In this document: piece by piece, positions 51,134-60,160 of the stretch
Layout: every line of letters begins with the position of its first letter
Numbering within the stretch: the first letter of the stretch is position 1
Assembly: GCF_900094625.1 (NCBI RefSeq)
Contig: NZ_FMAJ01000001.1
Span: 620,001-684,000 of the forward strand
Direction: 5' to 3'
Source of the DNA: Rhizobium aethiopicum
GTDB taxonomy: Bacteria; Pseudomonadota; Alphaproteobacteria; Rhizobiales; Rhizobiaceae
Length of the DNA: 64,000 nucleotides
Position numbers and translations under genes: made by a program
Notes under the pieces: model-generated
The model's database searches: none
What the model was told of the DNA's origin: nothing
Seen by the model: the letters and a program-made list of their open reading frames with translations, nothing else

Positions 51134-51604
51134 ATGTCCGACGAAATTGCAGCCCGCCTGACTGAGATGGGGATAACCCTGCCCGAAGCCGCGGCACCGG
51201 CCGCAAATTACGTTCCCTATGTCATCAGCGGCAATCTTCTCTACATCTCCGGCCAACTGCCGCTCGACGGCGGCAAGGTCGCCGTCGCGGGCCATCTCGG
51301 CAAGACCGTCGACGTCGCGAGCGGCCAGCGCGGCGCCGAACTCTGCGCCATCAACATCCTCGCCCAGGCGAAGGCGGCGCTTGGGGGCGATCTCGGCCGT
51401 ATCCGGCGAGTGATCAAGCTGAACGGCTTCGTCGCCTCGGCGCCCGATTTCATCGAGCAGCATCTCGTCATCAACGGCGCTTCTAACCTGATTGCCGGCG
51501 TGCTCGGCGAAGCCGGCAAACATGCCCGCGCCGCCGTCGGCATGGCAGCCCTGCCGCTGAACGCCGCAGTCGAAATCGATGCTATCATGGAAATCGCCGA
51601 ATGA
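51134..51604 (+). CDS. RidA/YjgF/YER057c family protein
   Basis: Protein of 156 residues (ATG 51134; an upstream ATG would add 8). It belongs to the longer, YjgH-like side of the RidA superfamily: ARLTEMGITLPEAAAPAANYVPYVISGNLLYISGQLP, then GQRGAELCAINILAQAKAALG, and HARAAVGMAALPLNAAVEIDAI. RidA proper hydrolyses reactive enamines/imines; the Arg near the end (ARAAVG) is kept. Its exact substrate is uncertain. The stop overlaps the next start (ATGA), so it is coupled with the phosphodiesterase. Confidence 0.88.
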   Translation: MSDEIAARLTEMGITLPEAAAPAANYVPYVISGNLLYISGQLPLDGGKVAVAGHLGKTVDVASGQRGAELCAINILAQAKAALGGDLGRIRRVIKLNGFVASAPDFIEQHLVINGASNLIAGVLGEAGKHARAAVGMAALPLNAAVEIDAIMEIAE

Positions 51605-52320
51605 CTAACGGCGACTGGATTAAGGACGTTCCGGTCGCTCACCGCGGCTATCACGATCTGAATATGCTTGTCTGGGAAAATACGCTTTCAGCCTTCTCGC
51701 GCGCTGTCGAAGCCGGCTTTGCGATCGAATGCGACCTGCACTACGCCTCCGACGGCGTGCCGATCGTCTTCCACGACGAGAACCTGCAGCGTCTGTGCAA
51801 TCTCAACGGCGACATCCGCGAGCGCACCTCCCGGGAACTCGGGCTGATCGCCGTCGGCGGCACGAGCGACAAGGTACCGACGCTCCGCCAGCTCCTCGAT
51901 CTCGTCCAGGGCAAGGTGCCGCTGGTGCTGGAGCTGAAGGGTCGCGAGGCCGATGACGAAGGGTTTGCCGAATCCGTGCTTGAGGTGCTCGAAGGCTATG
52001 AAGGCAAGGTTGCGCTGATGAGCTTCGACGATTGGTTGCTGCGCGATCTGAAAGCGCTTGGCTCGCCCTACCCGCTCGGGCTGACCGCCAACGGCAACAC
52101 ACCGGAGGAGCTCAAGACGCATGCGGAGGCAATGGAGATCGGTCTTGATTTCATCTCCTATTATTATGGCGACCTGCCGAATGCCTTCATCACCGGTCAG
52201 CGCGAAAAGGGCATTCCGGTTATAACCTGGACGGTGCGGGACGAAGAGGCGCGCCGGCGCACATTCGAAAACGCCGACCAGATGACTTTTGAAGGCTTCG
52301 ATCCGCGTGCGGCGGTTTGA
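51601..52320 (+). CDS. glycerophosphodiester phosphodiesterase family protein
   Basis: GDPD TIM-barrel enzyme of 239 residues. VAHRGYHDLNMLVWENTLSAFSRAVEAG carries the catalytic HR...EN, and IECDLHYASDGVPIVFHDENLQRLC carries E-x-D and the second catalytic His. LVLELKG and VITWTVRDEEARRR complete the metal site and barrel. It may release glycerol-3-phosphate from glycerophosphodiesters; no signal peptide, so cytoplasmic. It is translationally coupled to the RidA-like gene. Confidence 0.92.
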   Translation: MTNGDWIKDVPVAHRGYHDLNMLVWENTLSAFSRAVEAGFAIECDLHYASDGVPIVFHDENLQRLCNLNGDIRERTSRELGLIAVGGTSDKVPTLRQLLDLVQGKVPLVLELKGREADDEGFAESVLEVLEGYEGKVALMSFDDWLLRDLKALGSPYPLGLTANGNTPEELKTHAEAMEIGLDFISYYYGDLPNAFITGQREKGIPVITWTVRDEEARRRTFENADQMTFEGFDPRAAV

Positions 52321-52398
52321 CGCTCGCTTTTTGGCCAAGATCATGCGCAGACTGGGGCAGAGCCGAGACCATCCTCCCACAGGCTTCGCATTTGCCCC

Positions 52399-53589
52399 AT
52401 GACTGACGAACTGTCCATTCGCGTCGAGCGCTCCTTCACCGCGATCTCCCCGGCGAGCTGGTCCAGGCTTGCCGGGGCGTCGAACGCCTGCAGCACGCTC
52501 GCCTATAATCCCTTCGTCTCGCACGCTTTTCTGTCAGCGCTGGAGGAATCCGGTTCGGCCACTGCCGAAACCGGCTGGCTCGGCCATCACCTGCTGCTCG
52601 AAACCGATCGCGGCGAACTGATCGGCGCCCTGCCCGGCTACCTCAAGAGCCACAGCCAGGGCGAATATGTTTTCGACCATGGCTGGGCCGACGCCTTCGA
52701 GCGGGCCGGCGGGCGGTATTATCCCAAGCTGCAGTGCTCGATCCCGTTCACGCCGGCGACGGGGCCGCGTCTCCTCGTCGCCCAAGGGCTGCAGCGGCTG
52801 CCGATCCAGAGCGCGATCGCCGAAAGCCTGAAGGAGGTCGTGCGCCGGCTCGGCATCTCCTCGGCCCACATCACCTTCGTACCGGACGAGGAGATCGGCG
52901 TCTTCGAGATGGACGGCTATCTGCACCGCACCGACCAACAGTTCCATTTCATCAATGACGGCTATGCCAATCACGACGAATTTCTGGAAACGCTCGCTTC
53001 GCGCAAACGCAAGGCATTGCGCAAGGAGCGCCGTGCCGCGCTCGAGAACGGAATCAGCATCGACTGGCTGACCGGGCGCGATCTGACGGAGCGGATCTGG
53101 GACCAGTTCTTCAAGTTCTACATGGATACCGGCGGCCGCAAATGGGGCAGGCCCTATCTTACCCGCAAGTTCTACTCGTTGATCGGCGAGCGCATGGCCG
53201 ACGACATCCTGCTCGTCATGGCCAAGCGCGACGGGCGCTATATCGCCGGCGCGATCAATTTCATCGGCGGTGATACGCTCTACGGCCGTCATTGGGGCTG
53301 CATCGAGGACCACCCCTTCCTGCATTTCGAGGTCTGCTATCACCAGGCAATCGACTTCGCCCTTTCCAAAGGGTTAAAACGCGTCGAAGCCGGTGCGCAG
53401 GGAGAACACAAGCTTGCCCGCGGCTACCTGCCGGTGACGACGCATTCCGCCCATTATGTCGCCCATGCCGGGCTTCGCCGGGCGATCGGCGACTATCTCG
53501 ACCGCGAGCGTGCCGATGTAGAACAGATGGGTGAGCTGCTGGCCGAGCACAGTCCTTTCCGCAAAGGCGAACGTCAGCAGGAGGATTGA
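52399..53589 (+). CDS. FemAB-like GNAT protein (COG3146)
   Basis: Protein of 396 residues of the PF04339 'FemAB-like' family: NACSTLAYNPFVSHAFLSALEESGS, GALPGYLKSHSQGEYVFDHGWADAF, ARKRKALRKERRAAL-like text (SRKRKALRKERRAALENG), and GRHWGCIEDHPFLHFEVCYHQAIDFA followed by EAGAQGEHKLARGYLP. The fold is a double GNAT. No activity is established; peptidoglycan or small-molecule aminoacylation has been suggested by analogy. It follows the phosphodiesterase by 78 bp and precedes the HIT gene. Confidence 0.85.
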   Translation: MTDELSIRVERSFTAISPASWSRLAGASNACSTLAYNPFVSHAFLSALEESGSATAETGWLGHHLLLETDRGELIGALPGYLKSHSQGEYVFDHGWADAFERAGGRYYPKLQCSIPFTPATGPRLLVAQGLQRLPIQSAIAESLKEVVRRLGISSAHITFVPDEEIGVFEMDGYLHRTDQQFHFINDGYANHDEFLETLASRKRKALRKERRAALENGISIDWLTGRDLTERIWDQFFKFYMDTGGRKWGRPYLTRKFYSLIGERMADDILLVMAKRDGRYIAGAINFIGGDTLYGRHWGCIEDHPFLHFEVCYHQAIDFALSKGLKRVEAGAQGEHKLARGYLPVTTHSAHYVAHAGLRRAIGDYLDRERADVEQMGELLAEHSPFRKGERQQED

Positions 53590-53643
53590 CGCCGCCCCGG
53601 CGAGCGCGCTACCCGATCAATCGAAAAGCGAGGAGATTTCGCG

Positions 53644-54069
53644 ATGACCAGCGCCTATGACGACAACAACATCTTCGCCAAAATCCTGCGCGGTGAAATT
53701 CCCTCGCACCGTATCTACGAGGACCAGCATACGGTCGCCTTCATGGATGTGATGCCGCAGGCGCCAGGCCATGTGCTCGTTGTTCCGAAGGCGGCTTCGC
53801 GCAATATCCTCGATGCCGATCCGACCACCCTCACCCATGCCATCACCGTCGTCCAGAAGGTCGCCAATGCGGTCAAGGATGTCTTCGACGCCGATGGCGT
53901 GTTCATCGCGCAGTTCAACGAACCGGCAGCCGGACAAACGGTGTTCCATCTGCATTTCCACGTCATCCCCCGCCATGAGGGTGCAGCGCTCAAACCGCAT
54001 TCCGGCAAGATGGAGGACGGCGCCGTGCTTGCCGCCCACGCTGAAAAGATCAGGGCAGCTTTGGCGTAA
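53644..54069 (+). CDS. HIT-family nucleotide hydrolase/transferase
   Basis: Histidine-triad protein of 141 residues, Hint-like: NIFAKILRGEIPSHRIYEDQHTVAFMDVMPQAPGHVLVVPK, and the triad GQTVFHLHFHVIPR (H-x-H-x-H). Likely hydrolyses AMP- or GMP-linked small molecules. A GAGG ribosome site is before the ATG. It is last of the plus-strand run and followed by a terminator shared with clpA. Confidence 0.93.
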   Translation: MTSAYDDNNIFAKILRGEIPSHRIYEDQHTVAFMDVMPQAPGHVLVVPKAASRNILDADPTTLTHAITVVQKVANAVKDVFDADGVFIAQFNEPAAGQTVFHLHFHVIPRHEGAALKPHSGKMEDGAVLAAHAEKIRAALA

Positions 54070-54101
54070 GATCGATCACAGCCGTAACAGGGGTGCGCAA
54101 C

Positions 54102-54128
54102 AAAAAGGCCGCGGGTGACGCGGCCTTT
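54102..54128. terminator. bidirectional terminator between the HIT gene and clpA
   Basis: GGCCGCG (54107-54113) / CGCGGCC (54119-54125) with a 5-nt loop, AAAAA before and TTT after. On the minus strand this gives five T's after clpA; on the plus strand it gives three after the HIT gene. Confidence 0.78.
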
Positions 54129-54148
54129 CCCTATTCGGTGAAGAGATC

Positions 54149-56638
54149 TCACTTCTTGCGCGGAACCTTCGGAACCGCGCTTCCCTTCTTCGGAGCCTCG
54201 CGGACCTCGGGCTCGGCCTGCGGGACCGTCTTGGCCCGGGCCTTGCGGGCCGTCTTGGTTTTCAGCTCGCCGTCATCCTCGTCGTCGGCTTCGGGATGGA
54301 CGACCTCGGCTTCCAGCTTCGGCTTAATCGGCGCCGTGTCCGGAATGGCCTCCAGCAGAATGCCAGGCTTGCCGTCTTCCTTGGGGCCGACGGTGACGTT
54401 GACGACGCCACCCTTCTTCAACTTGCCGAAGAGGATTTCGTTGGCGAGCGGCTTCTTGATGGTATCCTGGATCACGCGGGCAAGCGGGCGGGCGCCCATC
54501 TTCTCGTCGTAACCCTTTTCGGCAAGCCAGGCGATCGCGTCCTCGTGCAGGTCGAAGGTGACGTTCCTTTCGGAAAGCTGAGCCTCCAGCTGCATGATGA
54601 ACTTCTGCACGACCTTGTGGATGACCGCCGTCGGCAGCGCCGCGAAGGGAATGATCGCGTCGAGACGGTTGCGGAACTCCGGTGTGAAGAGACGGGTCAG
54701 CGCCTCTTCGTCCTCGCCGGTGCGCTTGGACGAGCCAAAGCCGATCGCAGCCTTGGCCATTTCCGAAGCGCCCGCATTCGTCGTCATGATCAGGATGACG
54801 TTGCGGAAGTCGATCTTCTTGCCGTTATGGTCAGTCAGCGTGCCGTGGTCCATGACCTGCAGCAGGATATTGTAGATATCCGGATGCGCCTTCTCGATTT
54901 CGTCGAGCAGGACCACGCAATGCGGATGCTGGTCGACGCCATCGGTCAGGAGACCACCCTGGTCGAAGCCCACATAGCCGGGAGGCGCGCCGAGCAGACG
55001 CGAGACTGTGTGACGCTCCATATATTCCGACATGTCGAAGCGCAGGAGTTCGACGCCGAGTGACGCTGCCAGCTGCTTTGCCACCTCGGTCTTGCCGACG
55101 CCGGTCGGACCGGAGAAGACATAGGCGCCGATCGGCTTGTTCGGCTCGCGAAGGCCGGCACGCGCCAGCTTGATCGAGGTCGAAAGAGCTTCGATCGCGA
55201 TATCCTGGCCGTAGACCACCGAACGCAGTTCCTGCTCGAGATTGGCGAGCACCGCCTCGTCGTCCTTCGAGACGGTCTTCGGCGGAATGCGCGCCATCGT
55301 GGCGATCGTCGCCTCGATCTCCTTCTCGGTGATCAGCTTGCGGCGCTTCGACGGCGGCAGCAGCATCTGGGCCGCACCCGTTTCGTCGATCACGTCGATT
55401 GCCTTGTCGGGCAGCTTGCGGTCGGAGATGTAGCGGGCCGACAATTCGACGGCCGACTTGATGGCGTCGTTCGAATAACGCAGGTGGTGATATTCCTCGA
55501 AATAGGGCTTCAGGCCCTTCATGATCTCGATCGCATCATTGATCGACGGCTCGCTGACGTCGATCTTCTGGAAACGGCGGACCAGCGCCCGGTCCTTCTC
55601 GAAGAACTGGCGGTATTCCTTGTAGGTGGTCGAACCAATGCAGCGGATGGCACCCGATGATAGCGCCGGCTTAAGCAGGTTCGATGCATCCATCGCGCCG
55701 CCCGACGTGGCGCCGGCGCCAATCACCGTATGGATTTCGTCGATGAACAGCACGGCGCCCGGATATTCTTCCAACTCCTTGACGACCTGCTTCAGGCGCT
55801 CCTCGAAATCGCCACGATAGCGCGTGCCGGCGAGCAGCGTACCCATGTCGAGCGAGAAAATCGTCGCATCGGCGAGCGCCTCGGGAACCTTGCCTTCGAC
55901 AATCCGCTTGGCCAGACCTTCGGCGATCGCCGTCTTGCCGACGCCGGGATCACCGACATAGAGCGGATTGTTCTTTGAACGGCGGCACAGGATCTGGATG
56001 GTGCGGCTCACCTCGGCATGACGGCCGATCAGCGGATCAATCTTGCCGCCCTTGGCTTTCTCGTTGAGATTGACGCAATAGGCCTTGAGCGCGTCCTGCT
56101 GCTTCTTGGGGCCACCTTCTTCCTCGCCGCCGCGCGCTGTCGGCTTACTCTCGGCCTCTTCCTCGGCGCCACGCGGGGTGCGGGTCTCGGAGGCGCCCGG
56201 CCGTTTGCCGATGCCATGCGAGATGTAGTTGACGGCATCATAGCGCGTCATCTCCTGCTCCTGCAGGAAATAGGCGGCATGACTTTCGCGCTCGGCGAAG
56301 ATAGCGACGAGCACGTTGGCGCCGGTAACCTCTTCGCGGCCGGACGATTGCACGTGGATGACGGCGCGCTGGATGACGCGCTGGAAGCCGGAGGTCGGCT
56401 TGGAATCCTCGTCATAACCCGTGATCAGATTGGAAAGTTCGTTATCGACATATTCGACGAGCGTCTTGCGCAGCGCGTCGAGATCGACATTGCAGGCACC
56501 CATGACCGCGGCCGCATCGGCATCGTCGATCAGGGCGAGCAGCAGATGCTCGAGCGTCGCATATTCATGATGCCGCTCGTTGGCAAAGGTCAGTGCCTGA
56601 TGGAGCGCCTTCTCTAAACTAGGCGAAAATGTTGGCAC
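54149..56638 (-). CDS. clpA: ATP-dependent Clp protease ATPase subunit ClpA
   Basis: Hsp100 unfoldase of 829 residues that feeds ClpP. Clp-N repeats (1-145), AAA+ 1 with GDPGVGKTAIAEG, AAA+ 2 with GPTGVGKTEVAKQ, and ATPase motifs LFIDEIHTVIGAG and VVLLDEIEKAHPD. The C-terminal extension after about 760 is Lys/Glu/Ala-rich and low-complexity. It starts with GTG (56638; VPTFSPSLEKALHQAL), preceded by GAGG. It is 10 bp after clpS, its adaptor. Confidence 0.97.
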   Translation of the reverse strand: MPTFSPSLEKALHQALTFANERHHEYATLEHLLLALIDDADAAAVMGACNVDLDALRKTLVEYVDNELSNLITGYDEDSKPTSGFQRVIQRAVIHVQSSGREEVTGANVLVAIFAERESHAAYFLQEQEMTRYDAVNYISHGIGKRPGASETRTPRGAEEEAESKPTARGGEEEGGPKKQQDALKAYCVNLNEKAKGGKIDPLIGRHAEVSRTIQILCRRSKNNPLYVGDPGVGKTAIAEGLAKRIVEGKVPEALADATIFSLDMGTLLAGTRYRGDFEERLKQVVKELEEYPGAVLFIDEIHTVIGAGATSGGAMDASNLLKPALSSGAIRCIGSTTYKEYRQFFEKDRALVRRFQKIDVSEPSINDAIEIMKGLKPYFEEYHHLRYSNDAIKSAVELSARYISDRKLPDKAIDVIDETGAAQMLLPPSKRRKLITEKEIEATIATMARIPPKTVSKDDEAVLANLEQELRSVVYGQDIAIEALSTSIKLARAGLREPNKPIGAYVFSGPTGVGKTEVAKQLAASLGVELLRFDMSEYMERHTVSRLLGAPPGYVGFDQGGLLTDGVDQHPHCVVLLDEIEKAHPDIYNILLQVMDHGTLTDHNGKKIDFRNVILIMTTNAGASEMAKAAIGFGSSKRTGEDEEALTRLFTPEFRNRLDAIIPFAALPTAVIHKVVQKFIMQLEAQLSERNVTFDLHEDAIAWLAEKGYDEKMGARPLARVIQDTIKKPLANEILFGKLKKGGVVNVTVGPKEDGKPGILLEAIPDTAPIKPKLEAEVVHPEADDEDDGELKTKTARKARAKTVPQAEPEVREAPKKGSAVPKVPRKK

Positions 56639-56648
56639 GTTCAGATCC

Positions 56649-57008
56649 TCACTTCTTTTCCATGACGCATTGCAGCGGATGCTGGTGTTGCCGGGCGAAG
56701 TCCATCACCTGGCTGACCTTCGTTTCCGCTACCTCGTATGTGAATATTCCGCACTCGCCGACGCCGTGGTTGTGGACATGGAGCATGATGCGGGTGGCAC
56801 TTTCACGATCCTTCTGAAAAAAACGCTCCAGAATATGAATGACAAATTCCATGGGCGTATAATCGTCATTCAAAAGCAGCACGCGATAGAGGTTGGGCTT
56901 CTTGGTCTTCGGCTTGGTGCGCGTGATGACCGAGGTTCCGCGATTTCCGTTGTCCCCGTTCCTTTCGCTGTCGTTCTGCATCCGGATCGGCTTTGCGATC
57001 ATTTTCAT
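56649..57008 (-). CDS. clpS: ClpS adaptor for ClpAP (N-end rule)
   Basis: Adaptor of 119 residues. Residues about 1-35 form a flexible, poorly conserved tail (several in-frame ATGs there), then the ClpS core: [28 protein letters not shown]-like text ([20 protein letters not shown]), [20 protein letters not shown], and the final [11 protein letters not shown]. Asn/Asp residues of the N-degron pocket ([10 protein letters not shown]) are kept. Operonic with clpA. Rhizobia often have a second ClpS elsewhere. Confidence 0.95.
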   Translation of the reverse strand: MKMIAKPIRMQNDSERNGDNGNRGTSVITRTKPKTKKPNLYRVLLLNDDYTPMEFVIHILERFFQKDRESATRIMLHVHNHGVGECGIFTYEVAETKVSQVMDFARQHQHPLQCVMEKK

Positions 57009-57201
57009 TCATTCCTCGATCAATCCGGCGGAGCATGGGAGGGCGCTTTTCCCGCCGAATATCTGAAACACTAACTTAGTTCATAATAGGTCGATTTTAA
57101 GCCCCCTGTCGGACACTGCAATCAAGAAATGCCGGCATGCACGGGAAAGACCAAAAAAGTCTCCCGGCCGATCCGTGCGGGCGCTGCCGTGAAAGTGAAA
57201 A

Positions 57202-57234
57202 CAAAAAAGGCCGGCTACAGATGCGTAGCCGGCC
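57202..57234 (-). terminator. Rho-independent terminator of the phasin gene
   Basis: Minus strand GGCCGGCTAC / GTAGCCGGCC (57225-57234 with 57209-57218), a 6-nt loop, then TTTTTT (57203-57208). It is 45 bp past the phasin stop. The rest of the gap 57009-57278 carries an ACTAACTTAGT palindrome (57070-57080) and a TATTAT (57083-57088, minus) that may belong to the clpS promoter. Confidence 0.85.
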
Positions 57235-57278
57235 TTCACTTTTCAATATGCAGCGCAGGTTGCGCCTTTAGGATCAAT

Positions 57279-57650
57279 TTATGCAGCGGCAGGCGCCGAC
57301 GGCTGCGGCGACTTGGTGGTTCTGGCGACGGCAGCGGCAATCGGAGCTTCGTAGGGCCTGTAGGCCGACTTGGCGAGGTCGGCATACATTTCGCCGAGCT
57401 TGGTCGTCTCTGAGACGAAGCGCTCATAGCTGGATTTGACGTAGTTGGTCTGCAGCTCGAAGGCGGCCTCGAAGCTCTTGGCGCCGGCGAGCGTTTCGAA
57501 ATGCGTCACCGCATCCTGAAAGGATTTCTTAGAATATTCAGCAGCTTCGGCGGCGATCGCCTGAAAGCCCCTGGCGGTGTCGGAATAGTTTCTCAGCGCC
57601 GTGTCCACGGCTTCCTTGCTCTTCCTGTTGGCATCGTCAAAGTTGAACAT
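57279..57650 (-). CDS. phasin family protein
   Basis: Small amphipathic phasin of 123 residues (PF09361) that coats polyhydroxybutyrate granules. MFNFDDANRKSKEAVDTALRNYSDTARGFQAIAAEAAEYSKKSFQDAVTHFETL is a typical helical repeat, with the late FVSETTKLGEMYADLAKSAYRPYE. The C-terminus is Ala/Pro-rich. ATG 57650 with GGAGGATGG before it is better than the longer frame upstream. It stands alone between clpS and the DUF3126 gene, with its own terminator. Confidence 0.9.
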   Translation of the reverse strand: MFNFDDANRKSKEAVDTALRNYSDTARGFQAIAAEAAEYSKKSFQDAVTHFETLAGAKSFEAAFELQTNYVKSSYERFVSETTKLGEMYADLAKSAYRPYEAPIAAAVARTTKSPQPSAPAAA

Positions 57651-57868
57651 GAGCCATCCTCCGTTGGGCTGTTGACGCCCGCAAGGTAGCCGCAACGCAC
57701 AAAGAGTCAAGTAGTCTTGTGCGGCGCAAAACAGCCTTTGGTTGCATGACAATAATAAAACAAAGCCAGCGCGCCGGGTAACGTACGTCTTTAACTGTTT
57801 TTGCTAATATATCGCACGACAGCACAACCTTGAGCTTTAAAAAAAATTTTATTCGACAGCATAAAAAC

Positions 57869-57897
57869 AAAAAAACCGGGCAGATTGCTCCGCCCGG
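57869..57897 (-). terminator. Rho-independent terminator of the DUF3126 gene
   Basis: Minus strand CCGGGC / GCCCGG (57892-57897 with 57876-57881), a 10-nt loop, then seven T's (57869-57875). It is 24 bp past the stop of the 67-residue gene. The AT-rich stretch 57780-57870 that follows probably holds the phasin promoter. Confidence 0.82.
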
Positions 57898-57921
57898 CCC
57901 ACTGCAAGCTGGCAGGCTCGA

Positions 57922-58125
57922 TCAAAGATCGACGTCGAGGATCGCCATCGAAAAGTTGTAGGAGCGGTCGCCGTCCTCGTCATCGACATAGACGACGCCC
58001 AGAAATTCTTCGCCGAGATAGACTTCAGCAGAATCGTTCTTGCGCGGACGCGCCTTGACGACGATCTGCGGGTTGAGCGTACGTTTGAAGTAAGCGTCGA
58101 GCTTCTTGATTTCTTCTGGCTTCAC
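57922..58125 (-). CDS. DUF3126 family small protein
   Basis: Acidic protein of 67 residues, conserved in Rhizobiales (DUF3126): KPEEIKKLDAYFKRTLNP, VVKARPRKNDSAEVYLGEEF and DDEDGDRSYNFSMAILDVDL. It starts with GTG (58125) with a GGAG about 10 bp before; no ATG is nearby in frame. It lies after cysE on the same strand. Its function is unknown. Confidence 0.85.
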   Translation of the reverse strand: MKPEEIKKLDAYFKRTLNPQIVVKARPRKNDSAEVYLGEEFLGVVYVDDEDGDRSYNFSMAILDVDL

Positions 58126-58259
58126 TCTGTCATCTCCGTAAGCGGTCTTGATTGGCCGCTTCTTGCACACGAAAAGCAGCGGTGTAAAGGCAAGGTTGCC
58201 ACTTGGCGTGACCCCGCCCGGTTCGTACCGAGCTTTCCTATCCTTGTTCCAACGGGCGC

Positions 58260-59093
58260 TCAGATATCGGCACCGATGACCTGATCCATGTTGCGCGACG
58301 GCTCTGAACAGCCGGCCTCGCCGACGACTTTGGCCGGAACGCCTGCGACCGTCTTCTTGGGCGGCACCGCCTTCAGCACGACGGAGCCTGCGGCAACCCG
58401 CGAGCAATAGCCGATCTCGATATTGCCGAGGATCTTGGCGCCGGCGCCGATCATGACACCGCTGCCGATCTTCGGGTGACGGTCGGCGCCCTCTTTGCCG
58501 GTGCCGCCGAGCGTCACACCATGTAGGATCGAAACGTTGTCGCCGATGACGGCCGTCTCGCCGACGACCAAGCCGGTCGCATGATCGAGGAAGATGCCCT
58601 TGCCGATACGCGCCGCGGGATTGATGTCGGTCTGGAAGACGCTGGAGGAGCGGCTCTGCAGATAGAGCGCAAAATCACGCCGGCCGCGGTTCAGCAGCCA
58701 GTGGGCGAGACGATGCGTCTGCAGCGCATGGAAACCCTTGAAATAGAGCACCGCCTCCATGAAGCGCAAACATGCCGGATCGCGGTCATAAATGGCCTGG
58801 ATGTCGACGCGCAGGATGGAACTCCACTCCGGCCAGTCGAGGAGCATTTCCTCGAAGGTCTGACGCAGCAGGTTCGCCTGCATATCGGGGTGATCGAGCC
58901 GCTCGCAGATGCGATGGATGACGCATTCCTCAAGCGAACGATAATTGATCACGGTCGAGTAGAGGAAGGCCGCTAGAACCGGGTCTTTTTCGGCCGCGAT
59001 CCGTGCTTCTTCACGAAGGCTGTCCCAGATGGGATCCATCACCTTCACGGGATGGCCTGCCTCGAAAGCACGAATGTCTGTCTTTGCGACCAT
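58260..59093 (-). CDS. cysE: serine O-acetyltransferase CysE
   Basis: First step of cysteine synthesis, 277 residues from ATG 59093 (MVAKTDIRAFEAGHPVKVMDPIWDSLREEA). N-terminal helical SATase domain, left-handed beta-helix with catalytic D/H in LDHATGLVVGETAVIGDNVSILHGVTLGG, and a C-terminal tail ending GADI. The final Ile is the residue expected to enter CysK in the cysteine synthase complex. A frame open 40 codons upstream is rejected. A palindrome overlies a likely promoter upstream. Confidence 0.96.
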   Translation of the reverse strand: MVAKTDIRAFEAGHPVKVMDPIWDSLREEARIAAEKDPVLAAFLYSTVINYRSLEECVIHRICERLDHPDMQANLLRQTFEEMLLDWPEWSSILRVDIQAIYDRDPACLRFMEAVLYFKGFHALQTHRLAHWLLNRGRRDFALYLQSRSSSVFQTDINPAARIGKGIFLDHATGLVVGETAVIGDNVSILHGVTLGGTGKEGADRHPKIGSGVMIGAGAKILGNIEIGYCSRVAAGSVVLKAVPPKKTVAGVPAKVVGEAGCSEPSRNMDQVIGADI

Positions 59094-59121
59094 CGCCGCT
59101 CTCCTCGTTGCCAACAGAAAT

Positions 59122-59158
59122 GCCGTTTTCGGAACGCCAGTATATAGAGGAAAACGGC
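59122..59158. promoter_or_regulatory. inverted repeat over the cysE promoter region
   Basis: GCCGTTTTC (59122-59130) and GAAAACGGC (59150-59158), perfect 9-bp arms 19 bp apart. The spacer contains TATATA (59140-59145 on either strand), a good -10 for cysE 47 bp downstream. The symmetry and position suggest an operator; no regulator gene is nearby. Confidence 0.55.
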
Positions 59159-59220
59159 AATAACATAAATGGGTGCCGTCACCACGGTTTTTTAGCATGG
59201 CTTTCGGCATCACGATGATG

Positions 59221-60006
59221 TCACCCCTCGGCGACCCTTGCGTAGAAGGCCAGCACCGCCTGCTTGAAAACCTTGTCGCCGACGGCGAGCATATGATCGC
59301 GGCCGGGGATATCCAGCGCTTCGGACTCGGGCATCAGCGCAGCGAGTTCCTGCGGCGAGCCGGCGATATCATCCTTGGTGCCGACGCCGATCAGGGTCGG
59401 CATGTCGAGCTTGCCCATATCCGAGCGAGCGACGAGGTCGCGCGAGCCGCGGATGCAAGCGGCAAGCGCAGTGCGGTCGCTCTTCGTCTGCTCGGCGAAG
59501 GCACGGAACATGCGGCCGCGGTCATGCGTCACGGCCTCCAGCGACGGAGTAAGCAGCGCATCGGCGATCGGATCCCAGTCGCCGACGCCATCTGTCATGC
59601 CGATGCCAAGACCGCCGAGCACCAGCGAGCGGACGCGATGCGGATTGGCGAGTGCCGCAAAGACGGAAATGCGCGCCCCCATCGAATAGCCCATGAGATT
59701 GGCCTCGGGGATGCCGAGATGGTCGAGCAAGGCCATCGCATCACCTGCCATGACCCAGGGGCGATAGGCTTCGGCATCGTGCGGTTTGTCGCTTGCGCCA
59801 TGGCCGCGATTGTCGATGGCAATCACCCGGTAGCCGGCATCGCCCAGCGTCTTCAGCCAGCCCGGATGCACCCAGTTGACGTTTGCCGTCGAGGCAAAGC
59901 CATGGATCAACAAGACAGGCACACCGGAAGGATCGCCCTCGTCGAAAAAAGCGATCTTCAATCCATCATGGGTGAAGCTTGAAAAAACTGGAGTATTCAG
60001 GTTCAT
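59221..60006 (-). CDS. alpha/beta hydrolase
   Basis: Alpha/beta-hydrolase-fold protein of 261 residues from ATG 60006. Oxyanion loop VLLIHGFASTANVNW, nucleophile elbow MGYSMGARI (Ser), acid in GVGTKDDIAG, and catalytic His in IPGRDHM. It resembles 3-oxoadipate enol-lactonase-like and other carboxyl-ester hydrolases; the substrate cannot be read. No signal peptide. It is divergent from the zinc-finger gene by 154 bp. Confidence 0.88.
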   Translation of the reverse strand: MNLNTPVFSSFTHDGLKIAFFDEGDPSGVPVLLIHGFASTANVNWVHPGWLKTLGDAGYRVIAIDNRGHGASDKPHDAEAYRPWVMAGDAMALLDHLGIPEANLMGYSMGARISVFAALANPHRVRSLVLGGLGIGMTDGVGDWDPIADALLTPSLEAVTHDRGRMFRAFAEQTKSDRTALAACIRGSRDLVARSDMGKLDMPTLIGVGTKDDIAGSPQELAALMPESEALDIPGRDHMLAVGDKVFKQAVLAFYARVAEG

Positions 60007-60160
60007 GGGCCTTCCTTTTGGCGCGACCATAGTCGAGCCGCCCCTCGGCGTGAAGCCAAAACTGTGGGCAAAAACTGTGCCCAACGCGACGCTTTGGCTC
60101 TACACATTTGCGGCGAAGGCTTATAAGGTTCGCGCACTTTCAAAGCATTCGGAGAGCGAC

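Noticed and set aside
57143-57166. Hairpin GGGAAAGAC...GTCTCCC downstream of clpS start region
   Set aside because: Mismatched stem with the A-run in the loop; not a terminator, and no gene needs it.
57129-57413. Plus-strand frame across the phasin terminator (94 codons)
   Set aside because: Runs through a terminator and antisense to the phasin gene; no ribosome site or similarity.
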